A stretch of 55,826 bases of DNA from the NCBI GenBank assembly GCA_024280395.1, contig JAJRQG010000158.1, positions 1 to 55,826 of the forward strand, in the 5' to 3' direction. Positions 9,975 through 19,020 of the stretch are shown piece after piece. Numbering within the stretch: position 1 is the first letter of the stretch; every line of letters begins with the position of its first letter. This stretch comes from Gammaproteobacteria bacterium (lineage in GTDB: Bacteria > Pseudomonadota > Gammaproteobacteria > Xanthomonadales > Marinicellaceae). The translations under genes were made by a program, and so were the position numbers. Below the pieces are notes generated by a model that saw nothing but the letters and a program-made list of their open reading frames with translations, did not search any database and was not told the origin of the DNA.

Positions 9975-11824
9975 TGATGTATTCTGAAATTATAAATAAC
10001 ATACATTTTATTCGCCCACTGGTGTTATGGTCGTTGCCCGTTGTTTTGTTTATTGTTTGGAAATTACAAAACAACAATAGCAGGGATGACGCATGGTCTA
10101 AAATATGCGATCCTCATTTGTTGGATGCCATCAAAATTAAATCTGCGGGCAAAGGCAGTAAATGGTCTTTGTTGTTGTGGCCAATCAGCATCATCGCCAT
10201 ATTAGCTATTGCTGGCCCAGCATTTAGAAAATTGCCGACACCTGTGATTAAAAATCAATCGGCACTAATCATTGCTTTGGATGTATCCAAAAGCATGTTG
10301 GCAGATGACATTAAACCCAATAGATTAGAGCGTGCAAAATTCAAAATCAATGACATCTTAGACCAAAGAAAAGATGGCCAAACCGCTTTATTGGTCTATT
10401 CTGGCGATGCTTTTGTTGTCACTCCATTAACAGATGACACTGAAACCATTGCTTTGATGTTAAAAGCCATATCTCCAGATATTATGCCAGTACAAGGATC
10501 GCGGGTAGATATTGCTCTGTTAAAAGCACAGGACTTATTGCAACAAGCGGGTTATGTTACTGGTGATGTTGTGCTAATTGCAGATGGCAGCAACGGCAGC
10601 CAAGCGGAAAAAGCCGCAGAAAAACTAGAGGCCAACAATATTCGCACTTCGGTGTTGGCCATTGGAACAAAAGGTGGCGCCCCAATACCAACAGCGCGTG
10701 GTTTTTTGAAAGACAGAAGTGGAAATATTGTTATCCCAAAACTAGAAATATCAGAATTAAGGAGTTTGGCATCTGAAGGAAATGGTCGATTTGCACAAAT
10801 CAGTGGAGATTCCTCTGATATAGATTATTTGTTGCCCAATAAAATTGAGAATGAAGACAATACAAAAATGAGCAATGAAGATGACAGTTACGATACAGAG
10901 AAGTACATTGACGAAGGTCCATGGTTAACCTTATTATTGCTGCCATTGTTTGTTTTACTTTTTAGAAAAGGCATTTTGTTGAGTTTGTTTTTGATTGTAG
11001 GACTCCAATCTCCACAATCAAGTTATGCACTTGAGTGGAGCGATTTATGGTTAAATGGAGATCAAAAAGCAGCCAAACAATTAACCAACGGGGAACATGA
11101 GCAAGCTTTTGAGACAGCCAAATCTGATGAATGGAAAGCCACCGCAGCATTTCGAAAAAAGGATTATCAAAAAGCCACAGAGTTATTTAATAATGGCAGT
11201 GCAGATGGTTTGTACAATAAAGGTAACGCATTGGCGGCTGGTGGCAAGCTAGAAGAAGCTTTGAAAGCCTATAATGACTCACTGGCGATAAAACCCGATG
11301 ACGAAGATACCTTATACAACAAAAAACAGGTAGAAGAGGCTTTAAAAAAGCAAGAAGAGGAACAACAGAAGCAAGATCAAGAAAATAAGGACAAAGAAAA
11401 TAAGGATAATAAAGACCAAGAAAAAGATGGTCAAGATAAGAAAGATGGAGATAAAAGCGAGGATCAACAGCAAGATCAGCAAGAAGGTGATGAGCAAAAA
11501 GAAGGTGAAAATAAAGACCAAGGAGACAACCCTGAACAGCAGGAAAAAGAGTCAGAGCAAGGGGAAATGACGGAAGAAGAGAAAGAGCAAGAAAAAAAGA
11601 AACAAGAAGAAGAGCAGAAGAAACTAGAACAAGCAGACAAAGAAGCAAAAGAACAACAAGTAAAACTGACCCCCGAAGAAATGGCAGAAAATGCAGAAAA
11701 CAAGGAAGCCATAGAACAATGGTTGCGTCGTATTCCTGATGATCCAGGTGGGCTTTTAAGGCGTAAATTTTATTATCAATACAACCAACAGAATAAAAAA
11801 CCCGATGAAACAGAAGATTGGTAA
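9974..11824 (+). CDS. BatB/BatC fusion: VWA domain plus TPR protein
   Basis: The 616-residue protein joins a BatB-like half to a BatC-like half. The first half has two membrane helices and a VWA domain with MIDAS DVSKSM at 103-108, then helices near residues 315-345. The second has TPR repeats (ADGLYNKGNALAAGGKLEEA and following) and an extreme E/K/Q/D-rich tail at roughly residues 453-590, ending in a short conserved-looking block (WLRRIPDDPGGLLRRKFYYQ). That terminal block is shared by many gammaproteobacterial VWA/TPR proteins. The charged tail makes the plus strand at about 11350-11690 almost pure purine. Two ATGs are adjacent at the start. Confidence 0.87.
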   Translation: MMYSEIINNIHFIRPLVLWSLPVVLFIVWKLQNNNSRDDAWSKICDPHLLDAIKIKSAGKGSKWSLLLWPISIIAILAIAGPAFRKLPTPVIKNQSALIIALDVSKSMLADDIKPNRLERAKFKINDILDQRKDGQTALLVYSGDAFVVTPLTDDTETIALMLKAISPDIMPVQGSRVDIALLKAQDLLQQAGYVTGDVVLIADGSNGSQAEKAAEKLEANNIRTSVLAIGTKGGAPIPTARGFLKDRSGNIVIPKLEISELRSLASEGNGRFAQISGDSSDIDYLLPNKIENEDNTKMSNEDDSYDTEKYIDEGPWLTLLLLPLFVLLFRKGILLSLFLIVGLQSPQSSYALEWSDLWLNGDQKAAKQLTNGEHEQAFETAKSDEWKATAAFRKKDYQKATELFNNGSADGLYNKGNALAAGGKLEEALKAYNDSLAIKPDDEDTLYNKKQVEEALKKQEEEQQKQDQENKDKENKDNKDQEKDGQDKKDGDKSEDQQQDQQEGDEQKEGENKDQGDNPEQQEKESEQGEMTEEEKEQEKKKQEEEQKKLEQADKEAKEQQVKLTPEEMAENAENKEAIEQWLRRIPDDPGGLLRRKFYYQYNQQNKKPDETEDW

Positions 11825-11828
11825 CCCT

Positions 11829-13508
11829 ATGAATAAATTAATTCTATTATTTTCACTTTTGGCTATGTTGGTGACAGCACCAAGTAGTTATGCCAAAGTG
11901 ACTGCCACAGTTGATCGCAACCAAATAGTGATTGGTGAAACTTTCAGCTTGGTGATTTCAGTCGATGAAAACACCAATGAGCAACCTGACTTGTCTGAAC
12001 TGGGTGAAGTATTTAGGGTGTTAGGAACCAGTCAATCTTCATCAACCAAAATTATTAATGGTGCTTACTCGGTAGAGAAGACATGGCAAATATCATTGAT
12101 GTCAACTGGGTTAGGCAACAATACAATTCCACCGATTAAATTGGGCAATCAAAGTACCCAAGCCATACAAATTAAAGTGAACAAATCTGATCCCAATGCC
12201 AAAGCCAATGGAGATTTGTTTATTGAAATTGAAGCAGATAAAACCAGTGCTTTTGTTAAAGAACAAATTATTCTAACAGTTAAACTATTTTATTCCATCT
12301 CATTAAGTGAAGGCAGTTTATCAGAGCCCGTTGCCTCTAGTACCATAGTCACGCAACTGGATAAAGGAACTACTTATAACACCAGTAGAGATGGCAGAAA
12401 TTATACCGTAGTCGAACGTCACTATGCCTTGTTTGCAGAAAAAAGTGGTCAACTGGATTTAAACCCCATTATTTTCAATGGTCGAGACAACTCCTCAAGA
12501 CGCAGTTTTAGTATGTTTTCAACTGGTAAACCAGTGCGCGCTACTTCCAAACCATTAACACTTGAAATCAAACCGATTCCTCAATCATCAATTGGGAAAG
12601 ACTGGATTCCTGCCAAGAAAGTGAATATTTCGCAAGAATGGAGTAAGGGGCCCTATACAGTTGGTGAGCCGATTACTCGGACCATCACCTTGTATGTGGA
12701 AGGCTTAAGTGAAACGCAAATTCCAGAAATTGATTTGGGTGAAATTGATAATATAAGAGTCTATCCGGAACAACCTCAGACACAAACTGAAAAAACTGCC
12801 GATACACTCAAAGCTTGGAAACAAATGAAGATTGCCATGATCCCAACCCAATCAGGCGCAATTCGGATTCCTGAATTTCAGTTGGAATGGTACAACACAA
12901 GAACTGGAAAAATAGAACAAGCTAAACTTCCTCCTTTAACTTTACAAGTTGAAGCTGGAGATTTTGGTGTTAAAAAATCAGATATTGGCGATTTATTTGC
13001 CCAAGAAAACAAAGGTTCAGATAGAAAATCTAGTGTGACTCAAACCACCCCAGAAAAAGAAATACAAATAGTCGAAAAAGACAAGGTTTTGTGGAAGTAC
13101 CTCAGCGCCATGTTTGCATTGCTTTGGTTGATAACCGCATTTTTATATCTTAGAAATAATAATCATAAAATAGAGCCAGATAGCAAACAAGCTGCGGTTA
13201 AAATCAGCAAAAAACAAATACTCTACGCCATTGATAACCGAGATATTAAAGAGTTACAATCGGTTTTGATCAATTGGTGGAATCATCAGTATGAAAAACA
13301 TCAGGTAACCAATCTTAGCCAAATTAAACCCTATGTTAACTCAGATATGCAAAAATTGATTGATGATTTAGAAGTGCAGTTATACGATACCAATAAAACT
13401 AGCAGTTTTGACAAAACGCACTGGAAAAAACAGGTTTCTGGTAAGGGCTTGCAAATGTTGGTTCGCAAAGGCAATATCAACAATATGCAGTTGCCTGATT
13501 TGTATTGA
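11829..13508 (+). CDS. batD: BatD family protein
   Basis: Exported membrane-anchored protein of about 559 residues. It has a signal peptide (MNKLILLFSLLAMLVTAPSS) and repeated beta-sandwich modules (KVTATVDRNQIVIGETFSLV is the family hallmark opening). One membrane helix (LWKYLSAMFALLWLITAFLY) is followed by a helical cytosolic tail. BatD closes the bat operon, in which MoxR, DUF58 and VWA proteins are thought to form an envelope complex linked to stress tolerance. An in-frame ATG at 11805 would overlap the previous gene and give a poor signal peptide, so I prefer 11829. It is convergent with the DUF1501 gene 38 bases away. Confidence 0.85.
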   Translation: MNKLILLFSLLAMLVTAPSSYAKVTATVDRNQIVIGETFSLVISVDENTNEQPDLSELGEVFRVLGTSQSSSTKIINGAYSVEKTWQISLMSTGLGNNTIPPIKLGNQSTQAIQIKVNKSDPNAKANGDLFIEIEADKTSAFVKEQIILTVKLFYSISLSEGSLSEPVASSTIVTQLDKGTTYNTSRDGRNYTVVERHYALFAEKSGQLDLNPIIFNGRDNSSRRSFSMFSTGKPVRATSKPLTLEIKPIPQSSIGKDWIPAKKVNISQEWSKGPYTVGEPITRTITLYVEGLSETQIPEIDLGEIDNIRVYPEQPQTQTEKTADTLKAWKQMKIAMIPTQSGAIRIPEFQLEWYNTRTGKIEQAKLPPLTLQVEAGDFGVKKSDIGDLFAQENKGSDRKSSVTQTTPEKEIQIVEKDKVLWKYLSAMFALLWLITAFLYLRNNNHKIEPDSKQAAVKISKKQILYAIDNRDIKELQSVLINWWNHQYEKHQVTNLSQIKPYVNSDMQKLIDDLEVQLYDTNKTSSFDKTHWKKQVSGKGLQMLVRKGNINNMQLPDLY

Positions 13509-13546
13509 TAATTAACTGTCCACCACACGATGGGTTTATGATTTGA

Positions 13547-14773
13547 CTAGGTTTTAGTTGCACATAACCCCAAATATTCTGGGACTTCAAAACCTGGAAA
13601 GGCTGTTTGGTGATCATTAAAGAACAAACGTTTGTCCAATATCTCGGCCAAAATCGTTCGGTAGTCTGTGGTAGGGGACAAATCACCAATACCATACAAT
13701 TCTGCTTGACTTAAACCAGGCCAATTAGCATAAACTTGTCCGCCGTTAACCCCTCCTCCCATAACAAAAGCGACATTGCCTGTACCATGGTCGGTGCCTC
13801 CTGAACCATTCTCTGTGGCACGTCTGCCAAATTCGGTGATGCTAACGATAGTTATATTTGCCATACGATCTCCCATATCCGCATAAAAAGCCGCCAAAGA
13901 TTGAGCAAAATCCTGTGCCAGTGCACTCAAAGCAGGTGCTTGCGCATCGTGAGTGTCCCAACCACCAATATCAACACTGGCCGTTTCAATACCAATACCT
14001 GCCTTGATTAATAGCGCCAAGTCTCGCAGTTTAATGCCAAAACTGCTGTCTGGGTACTGTGCATTATTTTCAATCGGAAAATCTTCAGTGTTAACACTGG
14101 AAATGATATCAACAGCAGAAAATGTGGCCTGTGCTGCTCGGTCCAAACTGCGTTGACTTGAAAACAAATTGGACAATTGTGTTGAGATTGCATCAACCTC
14201 AGACACAGGGCCCAATATATCGAATCCTTCGATGTTGCTCAACGCCACAACTGCATTTGCACCTGCTAAAGTGCTGGGTGTTGCGGTATTCATGGCAACC
14301 GACTTAAAAGCAGTTGAGCCTTCATCTTGGTAAGAGTTCACATAGCGTGCTAGCCATCCGCTACCAAAGCTTTCATCATTAGTGCCGCGCTCAATAAATG
14401 CTTGATTTTTAAAATGAGAATGGGTTCCTTCCGTTGTTCCACAGGCGTGAATAAATGCCAAATCTTGGTTTTCGTATAAGGGCAGCAATGCCGATAAGTC
14501 TGGATGTAAACCAAAGAATCCATCTAAATCAATGGCAGAACCTGCACCATTACCCGGTTTAGGAATGGCCAGAGTTGGACGGTTGGCATAGTAATCATCA
14601 TCGCCATAAGGAACAACAAGGTTTAAACCATCAGCGGCTCCTCGTTGAAAGATAGTAATCAGGATATCGGCTGGATTGTTACTGGTTTTAGGTTTGTTGA
14701 AAGTAACAGATGTCTGCTTAGATTCTTTTTTGTCTTGATTGTATAAACTTAAAAAATTTCTTCTTGATAACAT
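13547..14773 (-). CDS. DUF1501 family protein
   Basis: The 408-residue protein matches the DUF1501 (sulfatase-like) family: ILITIFQRGAADGLNLVVPY at the start, GWDTHD near residue 273, and the late block TEFGRRATENGSGGTDHGTG. The N-terminus has a twin-arginine-like SRRNFLSLY but no long hydrophobic stretch, so export by Tat on its own signal is doubtful. It follows the DUF1800 gene by nine bases. The two families almost always occur as a pair and are probably exported together. Their biochemical role is unknown; a sulfatase or phosphatase fold is the usual inference for DUF1501. Confidence 0.92.
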   Translation of the reverse strand: MLSRRNFLSLYNQDKKESKQTSVTFNKPKTSNNPADILITIFQRGAADGLNLVVPYGDDDYYANRPTLAIPKPGNGAGSAIDLDGFFGLHPDLSALLPLYENQDLAFIHACGTTEGTHSHFKNQAFIERGTNDESFGSGWLARYVNSYQDEGSTAFKSVAMNTATPSTLAGANAVVALSNIEGFDILGPVSEVDAISTQLSNLFSSQRSLDRAAQATFSAVDIISSVNTEDFPIENNAQYPDSSFGIKLRDLALLIKAGIGIETASVDIGGWDTHDAQAPALSALAQDFAQSLAAFYADMGDRMANITIVSITEFGRRATENGSGGTDHGTGNVAFVMGGGVNGGQVYANWPGLSQAELYGIGDLSPTTDYRTILAEILDKRLFFNDHQTAFPGFEVPEYLGLCATKT

Positions 14774-14782
14774 AATTGACTC

Positions 14783-16282
14783 CTAAGACAACTGAAAATA
14801 GGGTGAACCCAAGACAATGGCCATTGCCCCTTTAATTTTGGACAAGCTAACCTCGTCAACTGACAAACCCTGATTCAAATAATCCAATAAAAAATCTTGG
14901 TCAATGGCATTCATTTCTCTAAATAGTATTTTTTTGTGTATTTGATTAAGAATGTTTTCTGGGGAATAGGGTGCTGATATAAGTTGTTCAAAATCATAGC
15001 TGTGACCTTCGAGCTCATCAAAACAAAACAAATTGGTAAAGTCCCAACGGTACAACAGGCCAGTAGTGCTTTCCCAATAGCTTGCGGTATCGGGATAACC
15101 ATCAGGAGTTGCCCAATTGAAGGGTTGGTGTCCCAATGCATCTAGCACAAATCGGGTGACTCTGGATGCTCGGTTATTTAACACATCGCCATTCATAGTT
15201 CTGACCACAGATGCCAAATAATTAAACGGACGTTTTAATTTCTGATCGCGTGAAAGGACAAAATGTTTGGACAATAAAATGTGCCGCAAACACTGTTTAA
15301 TATCGCCGCCAGTCGCAGTAAACTTGGCTGTTGTGGAATCTACAATAGATTTGTCTGGATTGTCAGAAATAAAATGTCGACATAGCTTATAAGAAATAAA
15401 AGCGGCAGTATTGGGATCATTGGCCAGAATATCAATCACTTGTTCACCGTCAGTCACTCCACCACCTGCGGCTATTGGAATACCCAAAACTATTTTTTCA
15501 CCTGTATCGTGTTTTTCACTGTTGAACCTAAATTCACCAGTTCTTTGGTTGATTTGCCAGCCTGTAAAACTTCTGGCTATCTCGTCAATATCAACATGCG
15601 TATAAGGGCCATCCACACCCAAGGTATGCAATTCCATCACCTCTCGGGCATAATTTTCATTGGGCGCTTCTTTAGTGCTACTAAAAGTGTCCAAATAATA
15701 AATCATAGCAGGGCTTTTGGCATTGGCTTGTAAGATTTCTGCAAAGGTGGATAAAGCCAATGGTCGCATAACTTCTCGGTCTTCTGTTGTTTTCAAAAAA
15801 GAAATCGGCCCATCAAAATGAAATACACTAAAATGGTTGTTCCAAAACTCCACCATGACTTGTTGTAACTGTCTTTTGCTATAAACGGCCCGTAAAAATG
15901 TCGCTGTTTTTAATTCATCGGCAGCTTTAAATTGGTTTAGGCTACCATCATCAATCAAATCTCGAATTTCTCTGGGCGACATAGCCACCGTTGGCAAATT
16001 TTGTGCAATATAATCTTCAATTTCAGAATCATCAATATTATCAGCATCCAACTGATAATCTACAAAACCCTTATAACCCAAATTTTCATACAAAGACTGC
16101 ATTTCATCATTGATTCCGAAACTGATTCGATTAATGAGATGTGTAGATAAAGGAGAAGATGGAAGGTATTCGCTTGAATGATTACTCGCCAGTAATTGTG
16201 TTGGCATTAATGACAATGCAAAAGCTCCTGTGCTAACTGCGCCAGTTTGCTTGATAAAATCTCTTCGATTTAGCGGATTCAT
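14783..16282 (-). CDS. DUF1800 family protein with Tat-type signal
   Basis: The product has 499 residues from the chosen start. The N-terminus MNPLNRRDFIKQTGAVSTG carries a twin-arginine motif followed by a hydrophobic stretch ending near QLLASN, fitting Tat export. Typical DUF1800 segments follow: HLINRISFGINDEMQ, VMVEFWNNHFSVFHFDGP, NENYAREVMELHTLGVDGPY and LKRPFNYLASVVRTMNG. The open frame reaches 16363, but AAGG stands six bases before the ATG at 16282 and the extra 27 residues would bury the signal. It is translated just before the DUF1501 partner. Confidence 0.92.
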   Translation of the reverse strand: MNPLNRRDFIKQTGAVSTGAFALSLMPTQLLASNHSSEYLPSSPLSTHLINRISFGINDEMQSLYENLGYKGFVDYQLDADNIDDSEIEDYIAQNLPTVAMSPREIRDLIDDGSLNQFKAADELKTATFLRAVYSKRQLQQVMVEFWNNHFSVFHFDGPISFLKTTEDREVMRPLALSTFAEILQANAKSPAMIYYLDTFSSTKEAPNENYAREVMELHTLGVDGPYTHVDIDEIARSFTGWQINQRTGEFRFNSEKHDTGEKIVLGIPIAAGGGVTDGEQVIDILANDPNTAAFISYKLCRHFISDNPDKSIVDSTTAKFTATGGDIKQCLRHILLSKHFVLSRDQKLKRPFNYLASVVRTMNGDVLNNRASRVTRFVLDALGHQPFNWATPDGYPDTASYWESTTGLLYRWDFTNLFCFDELEGHSYDFEQLISAPYSPENILNQIHKKILFREMNAIDQDFLLDYLNQGLSVDEVSLSKIKGAMAIVLGSPYFQLS

Positions 16283-16354
16283 AAGTAACCTTTTTTTTGT
16301 GCTTGGTTGTTTAACGCAATTAATTAGAAAAGGTTGACTTGGTTTGGAACAACT

Positions 16355-16384
16355 AAAGTCCAATAGCTAAAATTATTGGACTTT
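16355..16384 (-). terminator. Hairpin between the metalloprotease and DUF1800 genes
   Basis: AAAGTCCAATA (16355-16365) and TATTGGACTTT (16374-16384) form a perfect 11-base stem with an eight-base loop, just past the metalloprotease stop. There is no T run on the minus strand, so it may be a weak terminator or an mRNA-stabilising processing hairpin rather than a classical intrinsic terminator. Confidence 0.5.
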
Positions 16385-16392
16385 AATTTGGT

Positions 16393-17355
16393 TTAGTTTT
16401 CAAACCCATCCGAAAATATAATATTGCTAACTGGATTAATAATGGTATAACCTATATCCTTGAATAAAGCAGGTGTAAGGTCAACTTGATCAAAAGCAAT
16501 GTTTCCTAAAACTGGCTCCATTAATAAATCTGCACTTGCATCACTGCTAAAATGGCTCACCGAAGAACCGGGTTCAACAGTTGCTGGAGCATGTAGTCGA
16601 ACCAACCCAGAATTGAATCCACTGGTGATAAAATTGCTGGCATCATTGGTTACATTTGTTCCATTCCATACTAGGAAAGGATCGTTGGTAATTGAAGAGA
16701 GTCTCTGGGCATTGTTTATCGCTGTCCAAGGCATGTTGAGTTGTGTATCAAAGATGAATCGATCAAAAATACTTGGATTGCCATTGCTGAATACCCCGGT
16801 TGCCGTGCTGGTAAAGCTTGTAAAACCTAATCCATGTCCCAACTCATGCAAAACTGTTGAAAATAGTGCCACTTTTCCTGCTGGAGCTTCATTGTTTATC
16901 CCGTAGTAAAATGTTCCTCCGTTAAAACAACCTGTATCCACATTGCTGTTAAACTGAGCAACTATGTCAACAGTTGAAGGAAAATTGTCAGTGTTGGTTA
17001 TGGCATTGAGTAAAGATAGAGGGTAGGAAGTATTTCCCAACAAGGGAGCAGAAGGGTTGCTGCCAGTAGAGGCAGAAAAAGGGCCCGCAGATCCCAATGT
17101 GACAGAGGTTGGGGCGCAAAATAAAGAGGCAAAAGAGGCGTCTACTACTATAGTTACATTACTTTGAATTCTCGCCCCCCATTTACTTGCAGCAGCTTGA
17201 AACAAAATTTGCCTTTGTTCTCCTAATGTAGTACCGGTATTTCCACCCACCGGTGAAACAACCGTTAAATCATTGAAACCTGCACCAAAATTAAATTGGA
17301 AATTAACAGCATTTACTGCCATTGGAAGAAGAATAATTAATAATATTTTTTTCAT
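16393..17355 (-). CDS. Exported zinc-metalloprotease-like protein ending in a GFE motif
   Basis: The 320-residue protein has a signal peptide (MKKILLIILLPMAVNAVNFQ). The zinc motif HELGHGLGF begins at residue 170, so H170, E171 and H174 can supply the catalytic site. The metzincin spacing HExxHxxGxxH breaks at the last position, which is serine (residue 180); a downstream histidine in VSHFSSDASADLLMEPV could substitute, and LLMEP resembles a Met-turn. The substrate is unknown. The protein ends in IIFSDGFEN, a motif shared with two other large exported proteins here. Its ATG overlaps the stop of the 102-residue gene upstream by one base, so the two are coupled. Confidence 0.8.
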   Translation of the reverse strand: MKKILLIILLPMAVNAVNFQFNFGAGFNDLTVVSPVGGNTGTTLGEQRQILFQAAASKWGARIQSNVTIVVDASFASLFCAPTSVTLGSAGPFSASTGSNPSAPLLGNTSYPLSLLNAITNTDNFPSTVDIVAQFNSNVDTGCFNGGTFYYGINNEAPAGKVALFSTVLHELGHGLGFTSFTSTATGVFSNGNPSIFDRFIFDTQLNMPWTAINNAQRLSSITNDPFLVWNGTNVTNDASNFITSGFNSGLVRLHAPATVEPGSSVSHFSSDASADLLMEPVLGNIAFDQVDLTPALFKDIGYTIINPVSNIIFSDGFEN

Positions 17356-17663
17356 TATTCTTTACCCATTAGTGAATTTATCGATTCTCCTGAATGAAAC
17401 CTTTGTATAGCTGATTCATTGTTGGCACAAAATGTTTCGATTTTGCCGTCTTTGCCTATTCTTGTTAAGATGACATTAGCATGACCATTTATTGTATTCA
17501 TGACTTTTTTGCCATTTTTAGCTATAATGATATCTGATTTCCCATTTACCGAAATTTTTCTTTCAAAGTCAATTTGAGCAAATATTTCAGGATGTTCATT
17601 TGCCGAGATACTGGCTGCAAAAATCAATAGGATTGTTGTTAGTTTGATAAATTCTTCTTTCAT
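17355..17663 (-). CDS. Small exported protein coupled to the metalloprotease
   Basis: The 102-residue product has a signal peptide (EEFIKLTTILLIFAASISAN) and a mature part of about 80 residues (DFERKISVNGKSDIIIAKNG and following). A strong Shine-Dalgarno (GGGGA) precedes the ATG. I do not recognise a family. Because its stop codon overlaps the metalloprotease start by one base, a role as inhibitor, chaperone or substrate-binding partner of that enzyme is plausible but unproven. Confidence 0.7.
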   Translation of the reverse strand: MKEEFIKLTTILLIFAASISANEHPEIFAQIDFERKISVNGKSDIIIAKNGKKVMNTINGHANVILTRIGKDGKIETFCANNESAIQRFHSGESINSLMGKE

Positions 17664-17867
17664 AATTATTTCCCCGTAGTAAAGGTTAAATGTTCGATTA
17701 CAGTTTATCTATAATTTTCTATAGTACATGCGAATTATAGACGTTATTTACGCCAAAAATATTTGCTAAAGAATCAGATTTATGCCGATTTCAATTTCAT
17801 TCACAATTTATTATAATCTAAAAATAACTAAAATTTTGTTAGCTATGTCTTATTTGTTATAAAAATG

Positions 17868-17873
17868 TATAAT
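17868..17873 (+). promoter_or_regulatory. -10 box directly upstream of the MtfA-like gene
   Basis: A perfect TATAAT ends seven bases before the ATG at 17881, and there is no Shine-Dalgarno. If it is used, the mRNA would be leaderless or nearly so. No good -35 is visible at the expected distance. Confidence 0.35.
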
Positions 17874-17880
17874 ATTTATA

Positions 17881-18690
17881 ATGAACAACCTGTTATTCCT
17901 AAAATTTTTACTCCTGTTGGCAATAGTGCCTTTGGGGTTATACCTAATCAAAATTCCCAAAAAACGCAGGCGTCGGCGTTTATACAAACAGGAGTTTCCA
18001 AAGAAGTGGATTGAAATACTCAACAATCACTTTGCTTTGTATCGTTATTTACCTGATGATTTAAAGCGACAGCTACATGGGCATATCCATATCTTTTTGG
18101 ATGAAAAGAATTTTGTGGGGTATAAAGGGATTGAAATCAATGACACCATTCGGGTGGTGATTGCTGCACAGGCTTGTATATTGTTGTTAAATCGCAAGAC
18201 CAATTATTATCCGCATTTGGGCAATATTTTGGTGTATCCCAATGTATTTAATCACCAAACAGATGATGGTAACCCTCAACCTTTGGGAAGGTTGGGTGAA
18301 TCTTGGAATCGTGGTCCAATCGTACTTTCTTGGCTGCACTCTGAAGAAGGGGCTGAAAACGCACATGATGGGCACAATGTCGTGATGCATGAATTTGCCC
18401 ACCAACTGGACCAGGAAAATGGACCCAGTGATGGTCTGCCAATATTGCAATACAACAATATTCAACAATGGAGTAGTGTTTTAGGCAAGGAGTTCAAAGC
18501 CTTAAAACTAAAACTTAAATTGCGCAATAAAAGCCTTTTGGATAAATACGGAGCCACCAACCCTGCTGAATTTTTTGCCGTAATTACAGAACATTTTATA
18601 GAACAACCCAAGAAGTTTCTAAAAAAGCATCCTGAACTTTACCAAGAGTTGAAAAAATACTACCAAATTGATCCGATTACTTGGTATTAG
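17881..18690 (+). CDS. MtfA-like zinc-dependent peptidase (M90 family)
   Basis: The 269-residue protein starts with a membrane helix (LLFLKFLLLLAIVPLGLYLI) and a very basic stretch (KKRRRRRLYK), then the M90 domain. The zinc motif HEFAHQLD starts at residue 170; the MtfA hallmarks LYRYLPDDLKRQLHGHIHIF and NPAEFFAVITEHFIEQPKKF are present. In E. coli, MtfA binds the repressor Mlc and has aminopeptidase activity. Here the extra N-terminal anchor suggests a membrane-tethered enzyme, and no Mlc or PTS gene is nearby. Confidence 0.9.
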   Translation: MNNLLFLKFLLLLAIVPLGLYLIKIPKKRRRRRLYKQEFPKKWIEILNNHFALYRYLPDDLKRQLHGHIHIFLDEKNFVGYKGIEINDTIRVVIAAQACILLLNRKTNYYPHLGNILVYPNVFNHQTDDGNPQPLGRLGESWNRGPIVLSWLHSEEGAENAHDGHNVVMHEFAHQLDQENGPSDGLPILQYNNIQQWSSVLGKEFKALKLKLKLRNKSLLDKYGATNPAEFFAVITEHFIEQPKKFLKKHPELYQELKKYYQIDPITWY

Positions 18691-19020
18691 GAAAGTACTA
18701 TCTGGTAGTTGGCTTTACAGACTGTGAAAGTATTATATGGCGAAAGAAAAATGAGTAGAAAATTCGCTAATTGAGGCGGAAAATGCCGTGACTAGCTTGC
18801 TAATTCCAAGTTTTTCAACGAAAAGTAGCGGATTTTATGCCATTTTTACTCGTCATCAGAATACTTTCACAGTCTGTTTAGTCAACCAAAAACAGAAGGT
18901 TTTAAATTGAGTGTTGACTAAAGCCAACTACCCGAAGCTTCTGTTTAACCCTTACTTATATTGTGAAAATAATCACGTTTTGTTATGATGAAAAACCTTT
19001 TAACTTGTTGAACTATATAA
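18691..19020. other. 330-base intergenic region dominated by inverted repeats
   Basis: No open frame is credible here. Most of the space is taken by nested inverted repeats at 18704-18944 (separate entry). From about 18945 to the M61 start the DNA is AT-rich. I see no confident promoter or ribosome-binding site. Confidence 0.6.
18704..18944. repeat. Nested inverted repeats, possible non-autonomous element or structured RNA
   Basis: Four perfect inverted pairs interlock. GGTAGTTGGCTTTA (18704-18717) pairs with 18919-18932. CAGACTGTGAAAGTATT (18718-18734) pairs with 18860-18876. TTTAGTCAAC (18877-18886) pairs with 18913-18922. AACAGAAG (18890-18897) pairs with 18937-18944. The left arm can therefore fold with two alternative right-hand partners. 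No coding frame spans it. A MITE-like remnant or a structured transcript are both possible. Confidence 0.6.

Noticed and set aside
11187-11712. Long minus-strand open frames inside the VWA/TPR gene
   Set aside because: They are by-products of the purine-rich E/K/Q/D coding tract (about 11350-11690), giving serine/cysteine/leucine-rich reverse frames without start signals.
9974-11824. BatB/BatC fusion as a novel architecture
   Set aside because: VWA/TPR fusions with an acidic tail are common in gammaproteobacterial bat operons.
16283-16363. Upstream 27-residue extension of the DUF1800 protein
   Set aside because: It would place the twin-arginine signal internally, it overlaps a hairpin, and the ATG at 16282 has a good AAGG ribosome site.
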